From the NCBI GenBank assembly GCA_964425005.1, contig CAYRKT010000012.1:1-33774 (forward strand): a DNA stretch of 33,774 bases, in the 5' to 3' direction. Position numbers and translations under genes: made by a program. This stretch comes from CAYRKT01 sp964425005 (lineage in GTDB: Bacteria > Synergistota > Synergistia > CAYRKT01). The notes below the pieces were generated by a model. It saw nothing but the letters and a program-made list of their open reading frames with translations, was not told the DNA's origin and did not search any database. This document shows, one piece after another, positions 24,524 through 32,372 of the stretch (within the stretch, counting starts at the first letter, position 1; each line of letters opens with the position of its first letter).

Positions 24524-24529
24524 TATAAT
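24524..24529 (+). promoter_or_regulatory. Consensus -10 box upstream of mgtE
   Basis: A perfect TATAAT stands in the spacer between the AEC permease and mgtE. No good -35 is seen at 16-18 bases upstream, so an activator or an AT-poor variant would be needed. Transcription near 24536 would give a leader of about 95 bases before the chosen start. Confidence 0.45.
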
Positions 24530-24630
24530 TCATCGGGCGTCCCACGGAAGGGCGAAGGGTCTTCCTCTTGCTTCGTCTTTTTGTCCCGGAATTGGCTCGA
24601 TCTGCATGTGACTTGAGGGAGGGATCGGCC

Positions 24631-25986
24631 TTGGACTTCGTTCGATTTGGTATTTCCCCTGAGGATGTATCCACTTTAGTAAAGGAAAACAAGTTCTTGG
24701 ATCTTAAGAGCCTGATGAGGGAGCTCGATCCCGCCGATTTGGCCGATCTCTTCGAGGAAGTTGGCCCGCGGGAGCGGGTCATCCTCTTCCGGCTCCTTCC
24801 CAAGGATAAGGCCATAGAGGTCTTCGAGCTGATGGAGGGTAGAGCTCGGGAGGAGATGCTCTCCTCCTTCACGGACTCCGAGGTGGCCCAGGTTATTGGG
24901 GCCATGAGCGACGACGAGAGGACGGAGCTGTTGGAGGAGCTCCCCGCCAAGACGGTGAAGAAGCTGCTCACCAAGCTTCCGCCCGAGGAGAGGGAGCTGG
25001 CGAACCTCCTTCTGAACTACCCGGAGAACTCGGCCGGCAGGCTGATGACCACCGAGTTCATAGATCTGAAGCACAACATGACCGTGGAGAGGGCCCTCGA
25101 GCGGATAAGGAGGGACGCCAGGAAGAAGGAGACCATCTACACCTGTTTCGTCATAGACGACCGGAGGAAGCTCCTGGGTACCGTGAGGCTCGAGGAGATA
25201 ATCCTGGCGGAGCCGGGGACCCCGGTGGGCAAGATAATGGAGCCGAACCCGGTTTTCGTGCACACCCACGCCGATCGGGAGGAAGTGGCCAGGATAATGT
25301 CCCACTACAAGCTGGACAGCATACCCGTGGTGGACAGCGAGGAGCGCCTGGTGGGGATAATAACCCTCGACGACGTCCTCGAGATCATAGAGGAGGAGAC
25401 CACCGAGGACATCCACAAGATGGCGGGCATGGGCACCACCACCATGGGTTACTTCGAGACCCCCATCTGGGTCTTCATAAAGAACAGGTTGCCCTGGCTC
25501 GTGGGGCTCCTGCTGTTTCAGAGCCTCAGCGCCATGATAGTGGGTCACTACGAGCACGCCCTCTCCCTATATCCGATCCTAGCGGCCTTCATGGCCACCA
25601 TGATAGATGCCGGAGGCAACGCGGGCGGACAGAGCAGCACGCTGGTCATAAGGAGCATGGCCCTGGGGGACCTGGAGGTGCGCCACTGGTGGAGAGTTCT
25701 GCTAAAGGAGCTCTTCGTCGGCGCGTTGATGGGTCTTCTCCTGGGGTTTGTGCTCTTCCTGCGGGGCTTCATGATAACCGGCGATCCCCGCATAAACCTC
25801 TCGGCCGGCTTCGCCCTCTTCGTGATAATAGTGGTGGCCAACGTGGTGGGGGCCATGCTGCCCTTCATGGGGAGGCTCGCGAGGATAGACCCCGCCGTCA
25901 TGTCTAGCCCCCTCATAACCACTTTGGCCGACCTGTTGGGCATAGGGATATACTTCTACATAGCCTCGTCCTTCCTAGGCCTCTAA
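24631..25986 (+). CDS. mgtE: Magnesium transporter MgtE
   Basis: MgtE is a Mg2+ channel of the inner membrane gated by intracellular Mg2+. With 451 residues from TTG 24631 it is the standard length (450 in Thermus). A helical N domain (about 1-130) is followed by PENSAGRLMTTEF, two CBS domains (about 140-260) and five membrane helices. The hallmark MIDAGGNAGGQSSTLVIRSM and the late PLITTLADLLGIGIYF, with the pore Asp, are present. TTG 24631 has GAGGGAGGG 7 bases ahead. An in-frame TTG at 24568 would add 21 residues but lacks a good ribosome binding site. Its stop overlaps the stop of the convergent EAL gene. Confidence 0.95.
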   Translation: MDFVRFGISPEDVSTLVKENKFLDLKSLMRELDPADLADLFEEVGPRERVILFRLLPKDKAIEVFELMEGRAREEMLSSFTDSEVAQVIGAMSDDERTELLEELPAKTVKKLLTKLPPEERELANLLLNYPENSAGRLMTTEFIDLKHNMTVERALERIRRDARKKETIYTCFVIDDRRKLLGTVRLEEIILAEPGTPVGKIMEPNPVFVHTHADREEVARIMSHYKLDSIPVVDSEERLVGIITLDDVLEIIEEETTEDIHKMAGMGTTTMGYFETPIWVFIKNRLPWLVGLLLFQSLSAMIVGHYEHALSLYPILAAFMATMIDAGGNAGGQSSTLVIRSMALGDLEVRHWWRVLLKELFVGALMGLLLGFVLFLRGFMITGDPRINLSAGFALFVIIVVANVVGAMLPFMGRLARIDPAVMSSPLITTLADLLGIGIYFYIASSFLGL

Positions 25987-27125
25987 CAGGCCCTCTGACC
26001 GTGTCCTGGGCGGGATCCCTCGACCGCCCTTCGGGCGGTCTCCTCGGCCCTTAGCTTCGCCTCGCCCAGGTCGGGGGAGGGCTTGCTCAGGAAATAGCCC
26101 TGCACCAGGTCTACCCTTTCGAACGCGAAGGCGAAGTCCTCCTCCGTCTCGACCCCCTCCGCTAGGACCTCCACCTCGAGCCTGCGGCAGAGGTCTACTA
26201 TGGCATGGAACACGCACCTCTTGACCTCGTCCGAGCTTACCCCGTGGACGATCTCCCTGTCGATCTTCACTATGTTGGGCTTTAGGTTCACCAGCATGTC
26301 GAGGTTGGCGTACCCCCTGCCCATGTCGTCCATGGCCACCAAAACGCCCTCCTGTTTGTAGTATTGGACTATGTTCCTGAGGTGTCTTAGGTCCTCCACC
26401 TTCTGGGTCTCCACTATCTCGAAGACCAGCCTCCCTGGTTTCAGCCCCACCTCGCTGGCCACCCGGAGGGTGCTCTGCATGCAGAAGCGGGGGTCGTATA
26501 TGGAGTTGGGGGAGAAGTTGACGAAGATCTTCGCGTCGGAGTCGGAGGGCAGTTTCGACACCGCGTGCCTTATGGCGGCCTCCCTGCACATCCTGTCGAA
26601 GTAGAAGAGGGTGTTCGTCCTCTCCGCCGACTCCAGGAGCTTCAGGGGAGGGATGAGGTTTCCCTCCTCGTCCAGGCCCCTCACCAGCATCTCGAAGCCA
26701 TCCACCCGCAGGTCGGAGGACCTAAGCACCGGTTGCGCGTGGAAGGTTATCCTCCGGTTCCTCAGCACCTCCATGTACTGCCCTTCCTTGACGATGTCCA
26801 AGAGCTCCCTCAGGGTCCTAATGTTCTTCAAGCAGGTGTAGTTCTCCTCCTTGCCCCTGGGCAGGAAGAGCACGTGGGTGTCCCTGGCCTCCAGGGGGCC
26901 TATGCCCTCGGTCTTGGCCAGGCGCTCGATGAGCCCCTTAAAGCTCTCGACCTCGCACGTTATGGCGCCCCTGTCGTAGTCTGGACTACACCCGAACCCC
27001 CTCAGGATCTCCATCAACTTCTCCTCCAGGGCTCCGGCCATGGCCACGAAGAGGACCGTTCCCCCGCACTCCATGACCTCCGGCAGGACCTCGCACCTCT
27101 CGCACCTTCTGTCTTCCGAATGCAT
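25983..27125 (-). CDS. EAL-domain protein (probable c-di-GMP phosphodiesterase)
   Basis: This 380-residue protein has an uncharacterised N-terminal part (about 1-118) and an EAL domain (about 120-370). The signature reads GFEMLVRG instead of EAL, but its Glu is kept. The other expected catalytic parts are VNFSPNSIYD (Asn), LVFEIVET (Glu), VAMDDMGRGYANLD (Asp-Asp), PNIVKIDREI (Lys), AEGVETEEDF (Glu) and QGYFLSKP (Gln). Activity is therefore likely, removing c-di-GMP. The N-terminus carries Cys at about 8, 11 and 20 in a CxxC-like arrangement that could bind metal. ATG 27125 lies about 8 bases after GGAGGTGA (minus strand); the GTG at 27137 overlaps that site. It lies downstream of pucR on the same strand. 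Confidence 0.9.
   Translation of the reverse strand: MHSEDRRCERCEVLPEVMECGGTVLFVAMAGALEEKLMEILRGFGCSPDYDRGAITCEVESFKGLIERLAKTEGIGPLEARDTHVLFLPRGKEENYTCLKNIRTLRELLDIVKEGQYMEVLRNRRITFHAQPVLRSSDLRVDGFEMLVRGLDEEGNLIPPLKLLESAERTNTLFYFDRMCREAAIRHAVSKLPSDSDAKIFVNFSPNSIYDPRFCMQSTLRVASEVGLKPGRLVFEIVETQKVEDLRHLRNIVQYYKQEGVLVAMDDMGRGYANLDMLVNLKPNIVKIDREIVHGVSSDEVKRCVFHAIVDLCRRLEVEVLAEGVETEEDFAFAFERVDLVQGYFLSKPSPDLGEAKLRAEETARRAVEGSRPGHGQRAC
26022..26040. terminator. GC-rich palindrome near the mgtE/EAL junction
   Basis: GACCGCCC-TTC-GGGCGGTC is a perfect 8-bp inverted repeat with a UUCG-type loop in the rightward transcript, 36 bases beyond the mgtE stop and inside the EAL reading frame. No T-run follows, so it is not a classic terminator. 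It could slow polymerase or protect the 3' end of mgtE mRNA. It may also be chance in GC-rich coding sequence. Confidence 0.3.
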
Positions 27126-27190
27126 AAAAGGTCTCACCTCCGCGAGGGTTCTCCGATTCCGCTCGGTCCCTCATCGCTGGGATCGCCCTC

Positions 27191-28759
27191 TCAGCCGCTC
27201 CTCCAGGGAGGCACGCCCCTGGAGGTGACCTGGTCCACGTAGTAGGCCAGGGTCAAGGCCAGCTTGTGCTCGGGTAACTTCAGGTCCAGCCCCAGGTTGA
27301 GCGCCATGTCCTCCAGGTGGTTTCTCACGGTGTTGTAGTGCACGTGGAGCTCCTCCGCCGCCGCCTTGGCGTTGAAGTCGTGCTTGATTAGGGCCGCCAC
27401 CAGCTGGGAGACCCTCAGGGCGTGCCTCCTCTTGCTCATCTCCACCAGGGGCTTCCAGTACCTCTCCCACAGGGCGTGGGACTCCGGCAACCTGGGGATG
27501 GCCGAAAGAAGGGAGTACAGAGCCAGCTCCGAGGTGCTGTAGACGCCAGCCGGAGCCTTGAAGCGGCTCACCAGCTCCAGGGCCCTCTTCACCTCCTGGT
27601 AAGACCTTTGGATCTCGAGGGCGTTGGACGAGACCGATCCCAGGAGAACCCACATCCTCCTCCTCTGCGCCAGCTCGCTCATCCTCTCCAGCTCTCCGCC
27701 CCTCCTGAGTTCGGCCGGGAGTATGGCCACCCACGAGCTCCCGAGCCTGTAGGAGAGCTCGTAAGGTGGTACGAAGCCCAAAGCCGTCTCGGCCTCCTGG
27801 GGAGCGAAGAGGACGACGAAGGAGGGAGAGGGCACCTCTATCCCCAGGCTTCTTGCCTCCTCTTCTACTAGGGACTGGTCGGCGTAGAACCCCAGGCAGA
27901 GGTTCTCCAGGAACCGCTCCTTCCTCTCCTCCTCCCTGCTGCTGGAGTAGGCGCTCTCCAACACGGCCATCCTGAGCAGCTGAGAGGCCCTCCTCATCAC
28001 CTGCTCCTGATACCTGGAGGGGGAGGACTCCCCCGGTAGCAGCACCAGCCTCAGCTCGGCTAGCCCTTGCTGGGATAGGACATACCTCGCCACGACCCGC
28101 CCCCCTTCGACCTCTATCAGCTCGGAGGTTATGGGTCCTCTTAGGTCTAGCGCCTCCCGGGAGGGGTGAGATCTCGCCCTCCTGAGCGAGTCCTCCTCCA
28201 GGGGTAAGATCGACCCATCCGGTTGAAAGGAATGGGTCAGTCCTAAGACCGGGATCAAAGCCCAGATCTCCCTCTGTATCTCCGAGGAGAGGGAAGATAG
28301 GAGCCTCTTCGCGTCCAGGAAATCCCCCCTGGTGAGCATCTCCACCCAGGGCTCCCTCTCCTCCTCCAGCAACCTCTCCTCCTTGGCGAGCCTCCTTTGG
28401 ATGAGCTCTATCACGTCTGACCAGCGATAGGGCAGGGGGACGTTCAATATGGGGAAGCCCATCTCTTCTGCCATCTCCAGGACCCGGGGCGGCAGGTCCC
28501 TGAAGAACCTCCCCAACTTTATGCTCAGCGCTGCGGCTCTGCCCTCAGCCGCTCGGGCCACGAACTCGACCAGGCTGTTTAGGTCGTGGGAGAAGATGAA
28601 GCCGCTGGTCAGCAACAGCTCTCCGCCCCTCACCCACTTGTAACCGTCGGGGACGTCTATCACTCCAACGGACGAGATCTCCCTGTCGAGACCAGAGCTC
28701 CCGGCGAGCAGCCTGAAGTCCGGGAACATGTCCTTGTTGAACAGGTCGATCACTCTCAA
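27191..28759 (-). CDS. PucR-family transcriptional regulator
   Basis: This 522-residue regulator has the PucR N-terminal sensor domain (about 1-125; VIDLFNKDMFPDFRLLAGSSG, VGVIDVPDGYKWVRGGELLL), a long middle region and a C-terminal PucR helix-turn-helix. The latter is seen in ALIKHDFNAKAAAEELHVHYNTVRNHLEDM (about 455-490). PucR members commonly activate purine, ureide or amino acid catabolic genes. It is divergent from the CoA-transferase/FdrA operon, so it is the likely regulator of that operon; the ligand is unknown. TTG 28759 is preceded by GGTGAGGGAG and overlaps the stop of a possible 10-codon leader ORF. The EAL gene follows 65 bases later. Confidence 0.92.
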   Translation of the reverse strand: MRVIDLFNKDMFPDFRLLAGSSGLDREISSVGVIDVPDGYKWVRGGELLLTSGFIFSHDLNSLVEFVARAAEGRAAALSIKLGRFFRDLPPRVLEMAEEMGFPILNVPLPYRWSDVIELIQRRLAKEERLLEEEREPWVEMLTRGDFLDAKRLLSSLSSEIQREIWALIPVLGLTHSFQPDGSILPLEEDSLRRARSHPSREALDLRGPITSELIEVEGGRVVARYVLSQQGLAELRLVLLPGESSPSRYQEQVMRRASQLLRMAVLESAYSSSREEERKERFLENLCLGFYADQSLVEEEARSLGIEVPSPSFVVLFAPQEAETALGFVPPYELSYRLGSSWVAILPAELRRGGELERMSELAQRRRMWVLLGSVSSNALEIQRSYQEVKRALELVSRFKAPAGVYSTSELALYSLLSAIPRLPESHALWERYWKPLVEMSKRRHALRVSQLVAALIKHDFNAKAAAEELHVHYNTVRNHLEDMALNLGLDLKLPEHKLALTLAYYVDQVTSRGVPPWRSG

Positions 28760-28788
28760 GCTCCCTCACCCCTGTGGGTCGATACCAT
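28756..28788 (-). CDS. Possible 10-codon leader peptide before pucR
   Basis: On the minus strand an ATG at 28788 opens a reading frame MVSTHRGEGA. It stops at TGA (28756-28758), overlapping the TTG start of pucR by the TTGA arrangement used many times in this window. It has its own ribosome binding site, GGGGAGGA (28793-28800), 4 bases ahead of the ATG. It would couple pucR translation to that of the leader. A chance ORF this short is common, so confidence is low. Confidence 0.3.
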   Translation of the reverse strand: MVSTHRGEGA

Positions 28789-28819
28789 GTTGTCCTCCCC
28801 AACGTGTTAACTCAAAACA

Positions 28820-28848
28820 TTTACTTTGCTATTTTATCATAATATATT
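28820..28848 (+). promoter_or_regulatory. Putative promoter of the CoA-transferase/FdrA operon
   Basis: TTTACT (28820-28825) and TATATT (28843-28848) are separated by 17 bases and match 4 of 6 and 5 of 6 consensus positions. They lie in the most AT-rich stretch of the window (about 28805-28850). The start would be near 28855, giving a leader of about 120 bases. No ORF with a ribosome binding site was found in the leader. Confidence 0.5.
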
Positions 28849-28864
28849 TAGACCTGGGGTTCAA
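28836..28864 (-). promoter_or_regulatory. Putative promoter of pucR
   Basis: On the minus strand TTGAAC (28859-28864) and TATGAT (28836-28841) are separated by 17 bases and match 4 of 6 and 5 of 6 consensus positions. The start would be near 28829, about 40 bases before the leader ORF and 70 before pucR. Its -10 box is one base away from the -10 box of the rightward promoter, so the two polymerase footprints overlap. Confidence 0.5.
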
Positions 28865-28976
28865 GGCTTGGACTGGAGGATTTGGGGTTTGGGTCTTCTC
28901 CCGCTCGGCGGCACAATGGGGCTTGCGTTTTGTGATGAGATGACACGGCCATGTGCTACTAGGAGGGGTGAGATCT

Positions 28977-30161
28977 TTGAGGCCTCTTGAGGGCGTAAGG
29001 GTGTTGGACCTGACGAGGGTTTTGGCGGGGCCGTTTTGCACCATGTTGCTCTCCGACCTGGGGGCGGAGGTGATCAAGGTCGAGCGTCCGGTCTTTGGGG
29101 ACGACTCGCGGGCCTTCACCCCCTTCGTGGGCGGGGAGAGCGCCTATTTCATGAGCATAAACAGGGGCAAGAAGAGCGTGACTGTGAACCTAAAGCATCC
29201 GAAAGGAAAGGAGCTAGTCCTGAGGCTCGCCAAGCTGTGCGACGTGCTGGTGGAGAACTTCAGGCCCGGCGTGATGGAGGAGTTGGGGCTAGGGTACTCG
29301 GCCCTGAGGGAGGTCAACCCCAGGTTGATATACGCCTCCATATCCGGCTTCGGCCAGACGGGTCCGTATCGGGAGAAGCCCGCCTACGATCTGATCATCC
29401 AGGGCATCAGCGGGATGATGAGCATAACGGGGCCTGATCCGGATCATCCCACGAAGGTGGGAAGCTCCATAGCGGACATATTCGCTGGGGTCTTCGGTGC
29501 CATCGGGATACTCGCGGCTCTTCGGGCGCGGGAGGTCACCGGGAGGGGGCAGTGGGTGGACGTGGCGATGCTGGACAGCATGTTGGCCGTCTTGGAGAAC
29601 GCCCTCGCCAGATACTTCGCCACCGGTGTCCCCCCCAGGCCCATGGGCAACAGGCACCCCTCCATAGCTCCCTTCTCCTCCGTGAGGGCCTCGGATGGCT
29701 ACGTGAACGTGGCCTGCGGTAACGATGAACTCTGGAGGCGCTTTTGCAAAGCCCTGGGGATGGAGTACCTGCTGGAGGATCCGCGCTTCGCCACCAACTC
29801 CGAGAGGGTGGAGCACATGGGGGAGCTGGAGAGGGCCATCGAGGAGCGCACCTCCTCGATGAGGGTGGAGGAGATAATCGCCAAGCTGGAGGCTCTGGAG
29901 GTCCCTTGCGGGCCCATAAACGACGTCTCTCAGGTGGTGGAGGACGCCCAGGTCCTGGCCAGGGAGATGATAGTGGAGGTCCTCCATCCCAAGGTCGGAA
30001 AGGTCAAGGTCCCGGGCGTTCCCATAAAGCTCTCCGACACCCCCGGAGAGGTAAGGGCGCCAGCTCCCCTCCTGGGCGAGCACACGGAGGAGGTCTTGAG
30101 CTCCCTGCTTGGGCTCTCCAGGGAGGAGATAAGCGCCCTAAGGGAGGAGGGTGCCATCTGA
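28977..30161 (+). CDS. CaiB/BaiF-type CoA-transferase (family III)
   Basis: Family III CoA-transferases move CoA between carboxylic acids. The 394 residues are typical. Visible features are LEGVRVLDLTRVLAGPFCTMLLSDLGAEVIKVERP at the N-terminus, the Asp nucleophile in PAYDLIIQG (about 138), YINRGKKS-like FMSINRGKKSV, LVENFRPGVMEELGLGY and the middle PMGNRHPSIAPF. TTG 28977 follows AGGAGGGGTGAGATC closely. It is the first gene of the operon, so the pathway probably forms a CoA thioester of the substrate acid; which acid is not known. Confidence 0.93.
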   Translation: MRPLEGVRVLDLTRVLAGPFCTMLLSDLGAEVIKVERPVFGDDSRAFTPFVGGESAYFMSINRGKKSVTVNLKHPKGKELVLRLAKLCDVLVENFRPGVMEELGLGYSALREVNPRLIYASISGFGQTGPYREKPAYDLIIQGISGMMSITGPDPDHPTKVGSSIADIFAGVFGAIGILAALRAREVTGRGQWVDVAMLDSMLAVLENALARYFATGVPPRPMGNRHPSIAPFSSVRASDGYVNVACGNDELWRRFCKALGMEYLLEDPRFATNSERVEHMGELERAIEERTSSMRVEEIIAKLEALEVPCGPINDVSQVVEDAQVLAREMIVEVLHPKVGKVKVPGVPIKLSDTPGEVRAPAPLLGEHTEEVLSSLLGLSREEISALREEGAI

Positions 30162-30166
30162 GGGCC

Positions 30167-30856
30167 TTGGGCAGGAGCTCCGATCTGTCCGGGATCGAGG
30201 GACCCTTGACGCCGAGGGGGGGCTCTCGAGGGGTCCTTCACCTGGAGGGACGGGACGGACGGAGGGTCAGCCTGGTGGATTCCGCCGAGGCGATGGGACC
30301 CAGATGCCTGTGGGTGGAAGGTGGGGTTGAGGTCCTAGAGGAGCTGAATCGGGGGGATTTCGATCTTTCCGAGGTGGAGGTGGTCTACGAGCCCGCTGTG
30401 CCCGTGGGGGAGGTCCCCGAGGGCCTGTCGTCGGTTTGGCGCGACTGGCTGAGGTTCTGCGAGGAGGAGGGCTTCTCCTCGGTGGCGGAAGCTCTGGTCG
30501 AGTCGGGCTTAAACTCCCTCGTGGGCCTGGGTCCTGGTCTTACCCCTTTGGGGGACGACGTCTTGAGCGGGTACCTCCTGGGTCTCAGGGTTCTGGGGCG
30601 GGTCTTCGACCTGGGCTCCTTGGATCTCTCCAGGACCCACTGGCTCTCGCGGCAGATGGTGCTGGATGCGGCCGAGGGGCTTTGCTGGAGTCCCTTCAGG
30701 GGGTTGATCTCGGCCCTGCTGAGCGAGGATCGCGCCTCGCTGGCCAGATGGCTTGAGCGGTGCGCGGGGTTTGGGTCCACCTCCGGCAAGGGTTATCTCC
30801 TGGGCATGGCCGTGGCCTTCGAGGGGATGGGGGGTGTGTCCTTTTGCAGAGGATAG
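30167..30856 (+). CDS. DUF2877 protein, AllH-like (oxamate carbamoyltransferase subunit family)
   Basis: The 229-residue protein carries the DUF2877 signature LVGLGPGLTPLGDDVLSGYLLGLR (about 122-145), then THWLSRQM and STSGKGYLLGMAVAF. E. coli YlbF/AllH is of this family and works with FdrA/AllF and YlbE/AllG in oxamate carbamoyltransfer. The family is usually about 270 residues, so the N-terminus here is short. The start TTG 30167 lies only 5 bases after the CoA-transferase stop with a poor ribosome binding site, so it is the weakest start choice of the operon. It overlaps fdrA by 13 bases. Confidence 0.82.
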   Translation: MGRSSDLSGIEGPLTPRGGSRGVLHLEGRDGRRVSLVDSAEAMGPRCLWVEGGVEVLEELNRGDFDLSEVEVVYEPAVPVGEVPEGLSSVWRDWLRFCEEEGFSSVAEALVESGLNSLVGLGPGLTPLGDDVLSGYLLGLRVLGRVFDLGSLDLSRTHWLSRQMVLDAAEGLCWSPFRGLISALLSEDRASLARWLERCAGFGSTSGKGYLLGMAVAFEGMGGVSFCRG

Positions 30857-32367
30857 CAGTGGAGAGGGGCACTTACTTCGACAGCGTCACCTTGATGTTG
30901 ATCTCTAGGGAGATAGGGGCCATGGAGGGGGTGGAGCAGGTGGCCCTCAACATGGCCACCGAGGCCAACCTGAGGATAATGGCCTCCGCTGGCTTCGATC
31001 TCTCCGGGCTGGAGCTGGGGGAAAGCGACCTGGTGATAGCCGTGAAGGGCAAGGAGGAGGTGCTGGACAGGGCCATCTCCAGGGCCAAGGAGCTCCTCAA
31101 GAGCCCCCCGGGGAGGAGGTCCGATTCCGCATCCTACTTCCCCAAGAGCGTGGACGGTGCTTTGGCCCTACTGCCCGGGGCCAACCTGGCGCTGATATCG
31201 GTGGCGGGCCAGTACGCGGCCGATGTGGCCAGGGCGTGCCTCGACCTGGGGCTCAACGTCATGCTCTACTCCGACAACGTTCCGCTATCGGCCGAGGTGG
31301 AGTTGAAGAGGATCGCCGGGGAAAAGGGGCTTTTGGTGATGGGTCCTGACTGCGGGACGGCCGTGATCAGGGGTAAGGGGCTGGGCTTCGCCAACGCCTA
31401 CCCCCTGGGGCCGGTGGGATTGGTGGCCGCTGCCGGGACAGGCCTCCAGGAGGTGGGCGTGCAGATGGCGAGGAGGGGCGTGGGCCTGATCCACGCCATA
31501 GGGACCGGCGGCAGGGACGTGAAGGAGGAGGTGGGCGGCTCCACCTTCTCCATGGGGGTTAAGCTGCTGCTGGAGGACCCCGAGGTGGAGGTGCTGGCCC
31601 TGGTGGGCAAGCCCCCGTCCCCGTCGGTGGAGGGCTCCATCCTGGACCTGGCCTCCTCCTCCGGGAAGCCGGTGGTGGTGGGCTTCGTGGGGGGTAGGCG
31701 AAGGGAGGATGCTTTCCCCCTTTACTTCTGCTCCGACCTGGAAGAGGTGGCTGCGGTCTCCTCGGCCTTGGCGAAGGGCTTAGACCCCAACGAGGCCAGG
31801 GAGGAGCTTCGCTCCAGGCGGGAGGAGGTCTTGAGGATGGCCCAGGCCAGATCCAGGAGGGGCTACCTCAGGGGGCTCTTCTCGGGGGGCACGCTGTGCT
31901 ATGAGGCGCAGCTCCTCGCCTCCTCGATCCTAGGGCCCATCAGGAGCAACGCCCCGCTGGACAAGGCCTACAAGCTGGCCGATAGCCTTCGGAGCGAGGG
32001 GCACTGCATGGTGGACTACGGGGAGGACGAGTTCACCCAGGGCAGGCTCCATCCCATGATGGATAGCTCCTACCGGGCTCAGAGGCTGGTCGTGGAGGCC
32101 CAGGACCCCGAGGTGAGCGTGATCCTCTTCGACTGCGTCCTCGGCTACGGGGCCCACGAGAACCCCGCCTCTCAGATGGCGGAGGCGGTGCAAAGGGCGA
32201 GGGGGATCTGTGGGGATCGAGTACTCTTCGTCTCCTACGTCTGCGGTCTGGAGGGAGACCCCCAGGTGGCCTCCCGCCAGAGGAGGATCCTGGAGGAGGC
32301 GGGCGTGGTGTTGCTGGAGAGCAACGCAGAGGCCGCCATCTTCGCCGCTGCTTGCGCCAGGGGGTGA
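30844..32367 (+). CDS. fdrA: FdrA (AllF-like), succinyl-CoA-synthetase-fold carbamoyltransferase subunit
   Basis: The 507 residues match FdrA along the length (E. coli 555). The opening ERGTYFDSVTLMLISREI is characteristic. The Rossmann/CoA-ligase-like part (about 115-310) holds ISVAGQYAADVARACLDLG, VMGPDCGTAVIRGKGLGFAN, GLVAAAGTGLQEVGVQ and GTGGRDVKEEVGGSTFSMG. The C-terminal part has YGEDEFTQGRLHPMMD and FDCVLGYGAHENPA. In E. coli FdrA acts with YlbE and YlbF to transfer a carbamoyl group to phosphate. TTG 30844 follows GGGGGGTGT. The fold resembles the alpha and beta subunits of succinyl-CoA synthetase, but a CoA ligase role is not implied. Confidence 0.92.
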   Translation: MQRIAVERGTYFDSVTLMLISREIGAMEGVEQVALNMATEANLRIMASAGFDLSGLELGESDLVIAVKGKEEVLDRAISRAKELLKSPPGRRSDSASYFPKSVDGALALLPGANLALISVAGQYAADVARACLDLGLNVMLYSDNVPLSAEVELKRIAGEKGLLVMGPDCGTAVIRGKGLGFANAYPLGPVGLVAAAGTGLQEVGVQMARRGVGLIHAIGTGGRDVKEEVGGSTFSMGVKLLLEDPEVEVLALVGKPPSPSVEGSILDLASSSGKPVVVGFVGGRRREDAFPLYFCSDLEEVAAVSSALAKGLDPNEAREELRSRREEVLRMAQARSRRGYLRGLFSGGTLCYEAQLLASSILGPIRSNAPLDKAYKLADSLRSEGHCMVDYGEDEFTQGRLHPMMDSSYRAQRLVVEAQDPEVSVILFDCVLGYGAHENPASQMAEAVQRARGICGDRVLFVSYVCGLEGDPQVASRQRRILEEAGVVLLESNAEAAIFAAACARG

Positions 32368-32372
32368 GGCGA

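Noticed and set aside
24530..24630. M-box magnesium riboswitch before mgtE
   Set aside because: The leader is too short and I could not recognise the conserved M-box segments.
28940..28956. Possible operator CACGGCCATGTG upstream of the CoA-transferase gene
   Set aside because: The two arms are not symmetrical about a common centre, and no second copy was found.
28939..28989. Short ORF in the leader of the CoA-transferase gene
   Set aside because: It has no ribosome binding site ahead of its ATG and runs past the true start in another frame.
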